A stretch of DNA of 64,000 nt from Bacteroides sp. OF04-15BH (GCF_003477995.1 NZ_QUEM01000010.1:42688-106687); one strand, 5' to 3'; numbered from the stretch's first letter, positions 9,119 to 18,326 are shown. Numbers and translations: made by a program. Notes: generated by a model not told the origin, from the sequence alone.

Positions 9119-9795
9119 TCTTCGAGAAGTTCTTTCTGTCGGGGAGTCAGATGCTGGGGCAGGTCCACCTGGTAGGTGAGGATCAGGTTACCCCGTTGTC
9201 CGTTCGGATACAGGTCACCTTTGCCCTTGATACGCACCTTGGTTCCCGGCTGTGTGCCCGGTTTCACTTTCAGCTTGATTTTTTCTACCGGAGTGGACAC
9301 GATGATTTCTCCTCCCAGAATGGCAGTGTACATGTCAATATGTACCTGACACTGCTTGTCCTGTACCATCGGTTCCTCCTGCTGGAATCCGTTGAAGCCG
9401 CCGAATCCGCCGAAGTTCTGGAACCCGCTGCTCTGGGCGCTCTGCCGGTGGCGTGCTCCGCCAAACAGCTGCTCAAAGAAATCGGAGAAGCTGCCTCCGC
9501 CGCCGAACTGGCTGAAGTCGAAGCCTTCGAATCCGCCTTCACCTCCGCCTCCGCCCTGGAATCCGCCCATGCTCTTCCAGTGTTCGCCGTACTGATCGTA
9601 TTTGGCCCGTTTTTCCGGGTCGCTCAGCACGTCGTACGCTTCGTTCAGTGCCTGGAACTTGGCTTTGGCTTTCGGATCATTCGGATGCAGGTCCGGATGA
9701 AACTGTTTGGCTCTTTTCCGGTATGCACTCTTGATGTCTTTTTGAGGGGTATCCTTTGGAATACCCATGATCTTATAATAATCTATAAATGCCAT
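9103..9795 (-). CDS. J-domain protein with a single C-terminal substrate domain (DnaJ/CbpA-like)
   Basis: 230 residues from the ATG at 9795, which has a strong AGGAGG ribosome site just upstream; the longer open frame starting at 9981 lacks this. The J-domain occupies residues 1-70 with the HPD triad (QFHPDLHP). It is followed by a Gly/Phe-rich linker (about 75-130) and one DnaJ C-terminal beta domain (KLKVKPGTQPGTKVR...). The zinc-finger domain and one C-terminal domain of full DnaJ are absent, so this is a short co-chaperone that would stimulate DnaK. No dnaK or grpE lies nearby. It is divergent from the 5'-nucleotidase gene. Confidence 0.88.
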   Translation of the reverse strand: MAFIDYYKIMGIPKDTPQKDIKSAYRKRAKQFHPDLHPNDPKAKAKFQALNEAYDVLSDPEKRAKYDQYGEHWKSMGGFQGGGGGEGGFEGFDFSQFGGGGSFSDFFEQLFGGARHRQSAQSSGFQNFGGFGGFNGFQQEEPMVQDKQCQVHIDMYTAILGGEIIVSTPVEKIKLKVKPGTQPGTKVRIKGKGDLYPNGQRGNLILTYQVDLPQHLTPRQKELLEEMRRS

Positions 9796-9846
9796 AATGT
9801 TCCTCCTTTTTTTGCTAAAATATTCAACAAATAAGATGCCAGTCAG

Positions 9847-9877
9847 TTGGTGACAGTCCGTTTTATTGTTATTTTTG
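9847..9877 (+). promoter_or_regulatory. Promoter of the 5'-nucleotidase-mnmD pair
   Basis: TTG (9847-9849), 20 bases, TATTTTTG (9870-9877). Transcription would begin about 9882-9886, favouring translation from the ATG at 9904 over that at 9886. Confidence 0.65.
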
Positions 9878-9903
9878 CAGAAATTATGGCAGATTTTTTT
9901 AAG

Positions 9904-11634
9904 ATGGCAGAAAAAGACCGCATAGAAAAGAAAATAAGAATCATGCACACCACAGACGTGCATGGTGCTTTGTTTTCGCATGACTTCATCGAAAACGGTC
10001 CGGCCCGTGGCGCCTTGTCACGGGTTTATGCGTTTGTCTGCCGGGAGCGGGAGCGTTATCCCGACGCTCTGGTGCTGCTTGACGGAGGAGACGTCCTTCA
10101 GGGCCAGCCCACTGCCTATTATTATAATTTTGTCGAAACCCAGAGTCCGCATCTGGTGGCCGATGTGATGAACCACATGCGTTATGACGCACTCTGTATC
10201 GGCAACCATGATCTGGAGATGGGGCATGCCGTGTACGACCGCTTCGTGTCGCAGTGCCGCTTTCCGGTGCTGGCGGCCAATCTGGTGGACGAACACACCG
10301 GCAAGCCCTATTTCAAGCCCTATACCGTGCTGGAGCGTCAGGGAGTGCGCATTGCGGTGCTCGGACTGATTACCAGCGCCATTCCGCACTGGGTGCCGAA
10401 AGACCAGTGGCGCGGCATGGCCGTGCAGGATATGGTGGATGCGGCGTCCCGCTGGGTGGCCTACATTCAGGAACACGAAAGGCCCGATGTGCTGGTGGGA
10501 CTGTTTCATTCCGGTTGGGACGGAGGTATCGTTACCGAAGCGTTCAGCGAAAACGTGTCGTGCCGGATTGCGCACGAGGTGGACGGGCTGGATGTGATCT
10601 GCTATGGACACGACCATCAGAAGCATGTCGAGGTAGTGACCAATAAGGTCGGTCGCAAGGTCTATTGTGTGGGGCTGTGGAGCCTGGCCACCAGTGTCAG
10701 TGTGATTGATGTCACGCTGCATTATGCCGAAGGCCGGCTGACGGGCAAGAAAATCCGGGCCCGCATTCAGAATGTGATGTATGAAACCGACCCGGCCGTG
10801 TATGAGTTTGAGCGGAAATATGCCGATGCCTCCGCACTGATTGCCTCTTATGTGAACCAGCGCATCGGCTGTTTCGAACGGGCCATCCACAGCCAGGATG
10901 CCTATTTCGGCTCCTCGGCCTTCATTGATCTGATTCATGACATGCAGCTGAAAATCAGCGGGGCCGATGTGTCTTTTGCCGCTCCGCTCACCTTCGATAC
11001 GGTGATTCACAAAGGCGATATCTACATCCGCGACATGTTTCACCTGTATAAGTACGAGAACATGATTTGTGTGCTGGCACTGCGCGGCAGTGAGATCAAG
11101 GGTATTCTGGAGATGAGCTACGGCTTGTGGACCGACCGGATGCAGACCCCCGAGGATCACATCATGAAGATGGCTCCTTTGCTCGACCACGGCCGCAGGC
11201 TGGGATTTGTCAATCTGGCATTTAATTTTGATTCGGCGGCCGGAATCCGTTATACGGTAGATGTGACGCGCCCCGAAGGAGAACGGATTCAGATCGAATC
11301 CATGAGCGACGGACGCCCGTTCCATCCCGACACGGTTTACCAGGTGGTGACCAATTCCTATCGTGCATACGGTGGGGGAGAGCTGTTCACCCGTGGGGCC
11401 GGGCTCGACCATGACGAACTGCAACGGCGCATCCTGCGCATTTCGGAGAAAGACATCCGTTATCACTTTATAGAATATATACGAAGAAGAGAGCATGTCC
11501 GTGCTGAGGCTATGGGCCACTGGCGTTTTGTGCCCGAAGAGTGGGCCGATGAGGCCTGCCGGCGCGACCGTGCCATCTTGTTCGGAAATTACGAAAGCAA
11601 TGATGATGAAACGCACTGTGGAAAAGACTGCTGA
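9904..11634 (+). CDS. Bifunctional metallophosphatase / 5'-nucleotidase
   Basis: About 576 residues from the ATG at 9904 (an ATG at 9886 would add six). The N-terminal calcineurin-like phosphoesterase domain has the metal motifs in order: HTTDVHG (D-x-H), GGDVLQGQ (GD), GNHDLE (GNHD) and GHDHQKH (GHxH). The C-terminal 5'-nucleotidase domain includes a family-like RAYGGGELF loop that would bind the base. No signal peptide is visible, unlike many secreted homologues, so a cytoplasmic role in nucleotide or sugar-phosphate hydrolysis is possible. Its last 32 bases overlap the start of mnmD, implying translational coupling. Confidence 0.88.
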   Translation: MAEKDRIEKKIRIMHTTDVHGALFSHDFIENGPARGALSRVYAFVCRERERYPDALVLLDGGDVLQGQPTAYYYNFVETQSPHLVADVMNHMRYDALCIGNHDLEMGHAVYDRFVSQCRFPVLAANLVDEHTGKPYFKPYTVLERQGVRIAVLGLITSAIPHWVPKDQWRGMAVQDMVDAASRWVAYIQEHERPDVLVGLFHSGWDGGIVTEAFSENVSCRIAHEVDGLDVICYGHDHQKHVEVVTNKVGRKVYCVGLWSLATSVSVIDVTLHYAEGRLTGKKIRARIQNVMYETDPAVYEFERKYADASALIASYVNQRIGCFERAIHSQDAYFGSSAFIDLIHDMQLKISGADVSFAAPLTFDTVIHKGDIYIRDMFHLYKYENMICVLALRGSEIKGILEMSYGLWTDRMQTPEDHIMKMAPLLDHGRRLGFVNLAFNFDSAAGIRYTVDVTRPEGERIQIESMSDGRPFHPDTVYQVVTNSYRAYGGGELFTRGAGLDHDELQRRILRISEKDIRYHFIEYIRRREHVRAEAMGHWRFVPEEWADEACRRDRAILFGNYESNDDETHCGKDC

Positions 11635-12271
11635 CGGCAGTTGCACGCTTTTTGTGCCCGAAATGGAGGAACATTACCATTCGGTGAACGGCGCCCTGCA
11701 AGAGTCGCGCCATGTGTTTTTTCAGGCCGGCTGGGAGCATCTGAACCGGAAGAGCTACCGCATTCTGGAGTTCGGCTTCGGTACCGGGCTGAATGCCTTG
11801 TTGGCACTGGCCCGTGCTGTGCGCGATGAGGTTGCGGTGACTTATTACAGTATCGAAAAGTTTCCGCTCCCGGAAGACCTTTGGCAGCAGCTTCATTATG
11901 AGAATCTGGAAATCGAAGGCGCGGCCCGCTGGTTTCCCCTGTTGCACCGGAGTCCCTGGAATGAAGACGTGCGTCTGGCACCATGCTTTCGGTTGCATAA
12001 GATGGAAGGCGACTTTAACGAAGTGGATTTCCCGGAGCAGATTGATCTGGTGTTTTTTGACGCCTTTGCTCCCGACAAGCAGCCCGAAGTGTGGCATCAG
12101 GCCCTGTTCGACCGCATATTTCGGGTGATGGCTCCCGGAGGGGTGCTGGTGACCTACTGTGCCAAAGGTGCGGTGCGCCGCATGCTGCAGCAGGCCGGCT
12201 TTCAGGTGGAGCGCATCCCCGGTCCTCCCGGAAAACGGGAGATGCTTCGTGCCTCGGTACCGCAATCCTGA
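11603..12271 (+). CDS. mnmD: tRNA (mnm5s2U34) methyltransferase, stand-alone MnmD
   Basis: 222-residue SAM-dependent methyltransferase of the DUF752 family. It would add the last methyl in mnm5(s2)U at the wobble base of tRNAs. Motif I is ILEFGFGTGLNALL and the catalytic loop is FFDAFAPDKQPEVW, both diagnostic. The FAD oxidase half found in fused MnmC is absent. Three consecutive ATGs lie at 11600, 11603 and 11606; the middle one was chosen arbitrarily. All lie inside the 3' end of the nucleotidase gene, so the two are co-transcribed. A strong terminator follows. Confidence 0.9.
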   Translation: MMKRTVEKTADGSCTLFVPEMEEHYHSVNGALQESRHVFFQAGWEHLNRKSYRILEFGFGTGLNALLALARAVRDEVAVTYYSIEKFPLPEDLWQQLHYENLEIEGAARWFPLLHRSPWNEDVRLAPCFRLHKMEGDFNEVDFPEQIDLVFFDAFAPDKQPEVWHQALFDRIFRVMAPGGVLVTYCAKGAVRRMLQQAGFQVERIPGPPGKREMLRASVPQS

Positions 12272-12281
12272 TAAGAAACAG

Positions 12282-12342
12282 AAAAGAGCATCGCCTCACA
12301 TCAGCGGAAAGTTACCGTATGATGTGAGGCGATGCTCTTTTT
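12282..12342. terminator. Strong terminator after mnmD
   Basis: A perfect 22-bp inverted repeat with an 18-base loop. The right arm runs into T residues and the left arm begins with A residues, so it may work in both directions. Confidence 0.88.
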
Positions 12343-12388
12343 GCGGGTGCTGCCTGTCGGAATGTCGGGTCTGCACCTTTTGATTTTT

Positions 12389-12452
12389 TCATCCTGATGA
12401 CGGAAACATTTTATCGAAATGAAATGCTTCAGTCATCAGGATGATTTTTTTT
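12389..12452 (+). terminator. Second hairpin terminator between mnmD and fbp
   Basis: TCATCCTGATGAC (12389-12401) pairs with GTCATCAGGATGA (12432-12444) and is followed by eight T residues overlapping the fbp stop codon. The T tract lies on the plus-strand side. Confidence 0.65.
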
Positions 12453-14454
12453 ATTTGCTTGAGCGCTCCTGGATATATCCCTGCTGATAGGCATACAGCA
12501 GCGCTTCGAGTTCTTCGATCTGTCCTTGCAGTTCTTCGCCCTTATCCGTGTCGCGCACCATCATGCGCTGGCTGCTCATTTCCACAATCTGGGTGGTGCT
12601 CACGATATCCGTGCCGTTCTTGATGGCTTCTTCGGCCGAGGTGAACGGTTCGTGCTGTACCAGTTGGAATCCGCGGCTGTGATATACCAGCGTATATCCT
12701 GCAATACCGGTCGTGTTGTGATAAGCCTTGGCAAAGCCGCCGTCAATCACCATCAGCTTGCCGTTGGCCTTGATCGGGTTCTCGCCTTTGGCAGCCCGTA
12801 CCGGCACATGGCCGTTTATGATGTGGCGGTGTGGTCCGGTCACTTCGAAAGCATCCAGAATGCGGTCGCACACCTCTTCGTTGTCTCTCAGTTTATAATA
12901 GTAACCCTTTTCTTCGGTATGGGTAGACTTGTCTTTCAGGAAATAGCGTTCAAAAGTAGCCATTTTCGATTTGTCAAACAGCGGTGAATCCGGTCCGCAC
13001 CAGATGTACCAGTAGTAATCCACGGCAAAGTCCTTGTCCTTCACCGTCTTGCTGTTGCTCAGCGCGGCCCGCATCATCTGTCCCAGTTTGTCCAGCAAGG
13101 CGCGTCCCTGATATTTCTTTCCCTGAATCTCCACATCCTTGAGGGTGCCGTCGGCATTGAGCGGAATAGAAGCATGGAAGAGCAGGTTTGAGTTAAAGAT
13201 GCCGTAAAGACAACCGTGTGACAGCAGGCACTGGATGTGATGCTTCAGGCGGTCGCAGATGCGGAACGAGCGGTGCAGTTTCTCCACCAGTTCGGCCTCT
13301 TCGTGAGTCAGCTTGTACGGGTCTTTCGGATCTACGGTCGGGAACGAGCACTCGGTCATTTCGTAGGTCTTGCCTTCCCACACAAAGACTTTGTTTTCCA
13401 TGTCGATGAACTCCAGTTGCTTGCGGTCCTGCATCTTCCATTCCGGATGCTTGTCGATGAGCGCTGCCTCCAGCTTGAACTGGATGACCGAAATGGCTTT
13501 GTGCATCTGGGCGATGAGGCGCAGGGTCTTGCCGTTATAGTCCGTTTCCTCTTCGCTGATTTTTGGTACGAACTCCTTGCACGGGTCGTTGGCGTATGTC
13601 TCCATGGCGAAGGTAGCCAGCGGTACCAGGTTGATGCCGTATCCGTCCTCCAGAGTGTTCAGGTTGGCATAGCGGAGCGAGATGCGCAGCACGTTGGCAA
13701 TACAGCAGTCGTTACCCGCGGCGGCACCCATCCACAGAGCGTCGTGATTACCCCACTGGATGTCGAAGTGATGGTAGTTGCACAACTTGTCCATGATGAT
13801 GTGGGCACCCGGTCCGCGGTCGTAGATGTCGCCCAGCACATGCAGCTGGTCGATGCTCAGACGCTGGATGAGGTTACAGATCTGGATGATGAAGTCGTCG
13901 GCTCTTCCGGTAGAGATGATGGTCTCGATAATCCGGTTGAAATATCCCTGCTTGTTGTTCTCCTGAGGAGATTCATGGAGCAGTTCCTCGATGATGTAGG
14001 AGAACTCCTTGGGGAGTGCCTTGCGGACTTTGGAGCGTGTATATTTGGAAGAAACCGTCTGGCAGATTTTAACCAGCTGATGAAGCGTGATGTTGTAGAA
14101 GTCATTCAGGTCCTCTTCGGTGGCCTTGATGTATTCCAGCTTCTTTTCTGGGTAATAGATCAGGGAGCACAGGTTGCGGATTTCGCTTTCGCGCATGGTG
14201 GTGCCATACAGTTCGGCCACCTTCCGCCGGATATTGCCCGAAGCATTTTTCAGAATGTGCAGGAAAGCCTCGTACTCACCGTGAATGTCGGCCACAAAGT
14301 GTTCCGTGCCTTTCGGCAGATTCATGATGGCTTCCAGATTGATGATCTCGGTACTGGCTGCCGCTATATTAGGAAAATTCTGAGAGAGCAGTTCCAGAAC
14401 ACGCTGGTTGCTGTCGCCATACAGATTGGCTATTCTTGTTCGTTTACTGTTCAT
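12451..14454 (-). CDS. fbp: Fructose-1,6-bisphosphatase class III
   Basis: 667-residue class III FBPase (Firmicutes/Bacteroidetes type, unrelated to E. coli Fbp). It hydrolyses fructose 1,6-bisphosphate in gluconeogenesis. Calcineurin-like metal motifs are clear: VADIHGEYEAF (near 94), LGDIYDRGPG (about 212), QWGNHDALWMG (about 234) and the late histidine in IINGHVPV (about 544). The length agrees with the family (about 640-670). A possible minus-strand -7 box, TACATTTG, lies at 14491-14484. It is a single gene, convergent with mnmD. Confidence 0.95.
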   Translation of the reverse strand: MNSKRTRIANLYGDSNQRVLELLSQNFPNIAAASTEIINLEAIMNLPKGTEHFVADIHGEYEAFLHILKNASGNIRRKVAELYGTTMRESEIRNLCSLIYYPEKKLEYIKATEEDLNDFYNITLHQLVKICQTVSSKYTRSKVRKALPKEFSYIIEELLHESPQENNKQGYFNRIIETIISTGRADDFIIQICNLIQRLSIDQLHVLGDIYDRGPGAHIIMDKLCNYHHFDIQWGNHDALWMGAAAGNDCCIANVLRISLRYANLNTLEDGYGINLVPLATFAMETYANDPCKEFVPKISEEETDYNGKTLRLIAQMHKAISVIQFKLEAALIDKHPEWKMQDRKQLEFIDMENKVFVWEGKTYEMTECSFPTVDPKDPYKLTHEEAELVEKLHRSFRICDRLKHHIQCLLSHGCLYGIFNSNLLFHASIPLNADGTLKDVEIQGKKYQGRALLDKLGQMMRAALSNSKTVKDKDFAVDYYWYIWCGPDSPLFDKSKMATFERYFLKDKSTHTEEKGYYYKLRDNEEVCDRILDAFEVTGPHRHIINGHVPVRAAKGENPIKANGKLMVIDGGFAKAYHNTTGIAGYTLVYHSRGFQLVQHEPFTSAEEAIKNGTDIVSTTQIVEMSSQRMMVRDTDKGEELQGQIEELEALLYAYQQGYIQERSSK

Positions 14455-14635
14455 AAGATCTTTTTCTGATTAATGGTTTTCAGCAAATGTATAAAATATA
14501 ATTATATATTCGGGCCTTTTTGGAAAGATTTTAGTCTTGTAATCCGAAAAAATACCCGTTGTTCCCAAACGGAAGAAAAGTGGGCGATACGGTAGCTTTT
14601 CCGGTACGGAGCCGATAAATACCTCGGCGATGCAC

Positions 14636-14664
14636 CATTATCTCATGATAATGTACTATCTTTG
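14636..14664 (+). promoter_or_regulatory. -7 box with adjoining dyad upstream of the Omp85-like gene
   Basis: TATCTTTG (14657-14664) matches TAnnTTTG. Just upstream CATTATC (14636-14642) and GATAATG (14647-14653) form a 7-bp inverted repeat around TCAT. No -33 TTG is seen at the usual distance. Confidence 0.5.
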
Positions 14665-14685
14665 CAGGGTTAAAAACAGAAACAG

Positions 14686-15885
14686 ATGATATTAAATAAA
14701 ACAGGACTGTTCTTGTCTGCATGGTGTCTGGCGTTCGGTCTGTCTGTCCTGCCGGTCCGTGCTCAGGAAACTGCCGGAGTACGGTCAGCCGCAGACGAAG
14801 CCGCCATTCAGGATACCGTGGTGCTCAAGAAGGAACGGAAGAATCCTTTCAAGTGGATCGGCAATTATCTGAAGAACGCCAACAAGGAAAAAGACAAGCC
14901 GTTTGACTTCAGCCTGCTGTTGGGCCCCAGTTATACAGCCAGTACTTCCCTGGGGTTGGGAGTAGCTGCTTCGGGCCTTTATTCGCTCGACCGCAGCGAT
15001 TCTACGCTTCAAAAGTCTAATGTATCCCTTTATGGCAATGCCTCCATTGCCGGTATGCTGTCGGTGGGAGTGCGCGGAAACAATTTCTTCCGCGGCGACC
15101 GTTTCCGCATCAATTACCAGACTTACGTATTTACTTTTCCCAGCTATATCTGGGGTATCGGATATGATGCGGGCTGTCAGGATGAAAACAAAAGCAAGTA
15201 TAGCCGTGTGAAATTCCAGTTCAAGCCCGATTTCCAGTTCAAGATTTTCAAGCACACCTATCTGGGGGCTGTGTTCGATATCAGCTGGGTCAATGCCTAC
15301 GGTTTTGAGCGTCCGGATCTGATTCAGGGGCAGGATCCCCATGTGCGGAATTACGGTCTGGGACTGAATCTGATATACGACAGCCGTGATTTCGTGTTGA
15401 ATGCCTATCGCGGAAACTATTTCCGTCTGGAGCAGATGTCTTATCCCTCCTGGATGGGCAACAGCTATTCCTTCTCTTATACCGACGTGACCTATTCCGC
15501 TTACCGTCAGGTGTGGAAAGGAGGCGTGATGGCCATGGAGCTGCACGGGTTGCTGAACTATGGCGATGTGCCTTGGACCATGCTGGCCCAGGTGGGTACG
15601 ATGAACCGTATGCGCGGATATTATGAAGGCCGTTACCGCGACCGCAATATTCTGGAGGGACAGGTGGAACTGCGCCAGCACATCAAGGGGCGCAACGGTA
15701 TGGTGGCCTGGGTGGGCTTTGCCAACGTGTTCCATAACTTCAATAATATCTGGCTTCGCGAAACATTGCCCAATTACGGAGTGGGATACCGCTGGGAGTT
15801 CAAGAAACGCGTCAATGTGCGTCTGGATTTGGGATTCACCAAAGACAGTCCGAATGTGTCGTTCAACATTAACGAGGCATTTTAG
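14686..15885 (+). CDS. Omp85/BamA-TamA-type outer-membrane barrel lacking POTRA domains
   Basis: 399 residues with a signal peptide ending near ...PVRAQ (residue 26). After a short basic linker, from about residue 75, comes a run of alternating amphipathic strands typical of a 16-strand barrel. The end (GVGYRWEFKKRVNVRLDLG...) has the Omp85 C-terminal pattern, and a RMRGYYEGRYRD segment (about residue 308) looks like the lid-lock loop RGY. No POTRA repeats fit in the N-terminal 75 residues, so a full BamA role is unlikely. It is first of an apparent three-gene run with the PCMD protein and nspC. Confidence 0.75.
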   Translation: MILNKTGLFLSAWCLAFGLSVLPVRAQETAGVRSAADEAAIQDTVVLKKERKNPFKWIGNYLKNANKEKDKPFDFSLLLGPSYTASTSLGLGVAASGLYSLDRSDSTLQKSNVSLYGNASIAGMLSVGVRGNNFFRGDRFRINYQTYVFTFPSYIWGIGYDAGCQDENKSKYSRVKFQFKPDFQFKIFKHTYLGAVFDISWVNAYGFERPDLIQGQDPHVRNYGLGLNLIYDSRDFVLNAYRGNYFRLEQMSYPSWMGNSYSFSYTDVTYSAYRQVWKGGVMAMELHGLLNYGDVPWTMLAQVGTMNRMRGYYEGRYRDRNILEGQVELRQHIKGRNGMVAWVGFANVFHNFNNIWLRETLPNYGVGYRWEFKKRVNVRLDLGFTKDSPNVSFNINEAF

Positions 15886-15909
15886 CAGAAATTTTTTTAA
15901 AACAATAAT

Positions 15910-16863
15910 ATGAAAGGAAAAAGAGTATTGTTGACAGGAGCCATAGGTTTGCTTCCTGCCCTTTTCTTTGGTCAGGGAGAACTGATCAAGTATGGTAATT
16001 TTGACCAATGGATTGTGCGCAACATCAAGGAAAGCGCCATTATCGGCGGTAACACAAAGACTTTGTATGAAGTAGGTCCGAATGCGGTGTGGAACAATGC
16101 CAAGGCCTACACCAACCAGGGAGGCTCTCCGTGGGCCACTTCGAATGTGATGGCCAAGGTGGCCGGTATCACCAAGACCAACACCTCGGTATATCGTGAG
16201 AAGCGCGGCAACGGTTACTGTGCCTGTCTGAAAACCCATATTGAAAAATGTGTGGTGCTGGGTATGGTGAACATCAAAGTGCTGGCTGCCGGTTCTCTGT
16301 GGCTGGGTAGCGCTCTGGAGCCTGTGACCAGTACCTCAAACCCGATGAGCAAGTTATCGGCCGGTATGCCTTTGAACCGTCGTCCGAAAGCTGTTTGCTT
16401 CGACTATAAGGTACAGCTGTCCGGACAGCCGAACCGTATCCGCGAGACCGGTTTCAGCCGTGTGACCAAGGTGGCCGGTATGGATATGCCCGATGTGATC
16501 TGCATCTTGCAGAAGCGTTGGGAAGATTCAAATGGAAATATCTACGCCAAGCGCGTGGGAACGATGGTACACCGCTTCTCAAAAAACACCGGTTGGGTGA
16601 ACAATGCCCAGTTCCCGATTGAATACGGTGACATCACCAAGAAGAGCGGTTATCACAGCTATATGGGACTGATTGATGGCGACGATACCAAATATTGCAT
16701 CAACAGTAAGGGCAAGAATGTGCCGATCCACGAAGTGGGATGGGCCGATGCCGATGAGACTCCGACTCATATCATTCTGCAGTTCGACTCCAGCTACGGC
16801 GGTGCCTACGTAGGTTCTGTAGGTACTACATTGTGGGTCGACAATGTGAGACTGGTATATTAA
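15910..16863 (+). CDS. PCMD-domain exported protein (putative carbohydrate metabolism domain)
   Basis: 317 residues with an N-terminal hydrophobic signal (about residues 5-20). The body resembles the PCMD domain of Bacteroidetes surface or periplasmic proteins: an early NFDQW motif, a central FDYKVQLSG strand, and the end FDSSYGGAYVGSVGTTLWVDNVRLVY (split here as FDSSYGGAYVGSV and LWVDNVRLVY), where D-N-V-R-L is characteristic. Homologues are often near outer-membrane genes and are proposed to bind sugars, but no activity is established. It lies 24 bases after the Omp85-like gene and 32 before nspC. Confidence 0.65.
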   Translation: MKGKRVLLTGAIGLLPALFFGQGELIKYGNFDQWIVRNIKESAIIGGNTKTLYEVGPNAVWNNAKAYTNQGGSPWATSNVMAKVAGITKTNTSVYREKRGNGYCACLKTHIEKCVVLGMVNIKVLAAGSLWLGSALEPVTSTSNPMSKLSAGMPLNRRPKAVCFDYKVQLSGQPNRIRETGFSRVTKVAGMDMPDVICILQKRWEDSNGNIYAKRVGTMVHRFSKNTGWVNNAQFPIEYGDITKKSGYHSYMGLIDGDDTKYCINSKGKNVPIHEVGWADADETPTHIILQFDSSYGGAYVGSVGTTLWVDNVRLVY

Positions 16864-16895
16864 GTATAATAAATAGGTATAAGGAATAGGAGAAA

Positions 16896-18086
16896 ATGAA
16901 AATTGATCCGCAAACATTCGACGGTGTCAAGACCCCCTGCTATGTAATGGAGGAGCGTCTGTTGCGCCGTAATCTGAGCCTGATCCGTGATGTGGCCACC
17001 CGCAGCGGTGCCGAAATCATTCTGGCCTTTAAATCATTTGCCCTTTGGAAATCATTCCCGATTTTCAGGGAGTACATCACCCATACCACAGCCAGCTCGC
17101 TTTATGAGGCCCGTCTGGCTGCCGAGGAGTTCGGCAGTAAGGCCCATACTTATTCGCCGGCTTATACCGATGAAGATTTCGGGCAGTTGTTGGAGTGCAG
17201 CAGTCACATCACCTTCAATTCGCTGAGCCAGTATGCCCGTTTCTGGCCCCAGGTGAAGGCCTACAATCATCTGCACCCAGCCGAAGCCGTGTCTTGCGGA
17301 CTGCGCGTCAATCCCGAATATTCGGAAATAGAGGTCGAGCTGTACGACCCCTGTGCGCCGGGTTCCCGTTTCGGTATTCTGTCGGATGCTCTTTCCGACG
17401 AGTTGCCCGAGGGCATAGAGGGCTTCCATTGCCATTGCCACTGCGAGAGTGATTCCTTTGCACTGGAACATACTCTGGAGCATCTGGAGGAGAAATTCGG
17501 CAAATGGCTGCCTCAGCTGAAATGGCTGAATCTGGGAGGAGGTCATCTGATGACCCGTAAGGGATATGATACGGAACATCTGATTGGGCTGTTGCGCGGA
17601 TTGCAGGAGCGCTATCCGAATCTGAAGGTGATTCTGGAACCCGGTTCGGCTTTTGCCTGGCAGACCGGTCCGCTGGTATCGAAGGTTGTGGATGTGGTCG
17701 AGAATAAAGGTATCCGTACCGCTATTCTGAATGTGAGCTTCACTTGTCACATGCCCGACTGTCTGGAGATGCCTTACCAGCCGGCTGTGCGACATGCTGA
17801 GACTCTTCCGGCCGACTATATCAAGACCGCTTCTCCTGAGGAGCATGTCTACCGGTTGGGGGGCAACAGCTGCCTGAGCGGTGATTTTATGTCCTGCTGG
17901 AAGTTCGATCACGAACTGCAGGTGGGGGAGACTGTGATCTTTGAAGACATGATTCACTACACCACCGTAAAGACAAATATGTTTAACGGAATACACCATC
18001 CGTCGATTGCCCTGCTGCATGAAGATGGAAATCTGGAGTATTATCGTGAGTTCGGTTACGAGGACTATCGCGACCGAATGTGCTGA
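16896..18086 (+). CDS. nspC: Carboxynorspermidine/carboxyspermidine decarboxylase
   Basis: 396-residue PLP enzyme of the alanine-racemase-fold decarboxylases. It makes spermidine or norspermidine from the carboxylated precursor, the last step of the alternative polyamine pathway common in Bacteroidetes. The PLP lysine is K46 in LAFKSFALW; GLRVNPEYSEIE, HCHCHCESD and LNLGGGH (substrate and phosphate contacts) follow, then EPGSAFAW. The second catalytic cysteine region is probably GGNSCLSGD near residue 328. The partner carboxyspermidine dehydrogenase is not in the window. It ends in a clear terminator. Confidence 0.93.
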   Translation: MKIDPQTFDGVKTPCYVMEERLLRRNLSLIRDVATRSGAEIILAFKSFALWKSFPIFREYITHTTASSLYEARLAAEEFGSKAHTYSPAYTDEDFGQLLECSSHITFNSLSQYARFWPQVKAYNHLHPAEAVSCGLRVNPEYSEIEVELYDPCAPGSRFGILSDALSDELPEGIEGFHCHCHCESDSFALEHTLEHLEEKFGKWLPQLKWLNLGGGHLMTRKGYDTEHLIGLLRGLQERYPNLKVILEPGSAFAWQTGPLVSKVVDVVENKGIRTAILNVSFTCHMPDCLEMPYQPAVRHAETLPADYIKTASPEEHVYRLGGNSCLSGDFMSCWKFDHELQVGETVIFEDMIHYTTVKTNMFNGIHHPSIALLHEDGNLEYYREFGYEDYRDRMC

Positions 18087-18092
18087 TAAAAT

Positions 18093-18155
18093 GAGGCAGA
18101 AAATCCTTTTTTCAAGGCTTTGAAATAAAAAAAGAAGGATTTTCTGCCTTTTTTT
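18093..18155 (+). terminator. Terminator after nspC
   Basis: AGGCAGAAAATCCTT (from 18094) pairs with AAGGATTTTCTGCCT (to about 18149), followed by T7. Confidence 0.85.
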
Positions 18156-18175
18156 GAAGAAAATTGCCCGAAAAA

Positions 18176-18206
18176 TTTGCAGATTCAAAAAAAAGGCGTA
18201 CCTTTG
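18176..18206 (+). promoter_or_regulatory. Promoter of the tRNA cluster
   Basis: TTTG (18176-18179), 19 bases, TACCTTTG (18199-18206): a full match to the Bacteroides consensus, about 32 bases before the first tRNA. Confidence 0.75.
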
Positions 18207-18237
18207 CAACGCATTCGGGAAGGATGACATGATAAAC

Positions 18238-18310
<73 letters not shown>

Positions 18311-18326
18311 CTTCTTCTGAAAGAAT

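Noticed and set aside
13237..14469. 410-codon plus-strand frame opposite fbp
   Set aside because: Antisense shadow of a well-supported enzyme with all its motifs on the minus strand.
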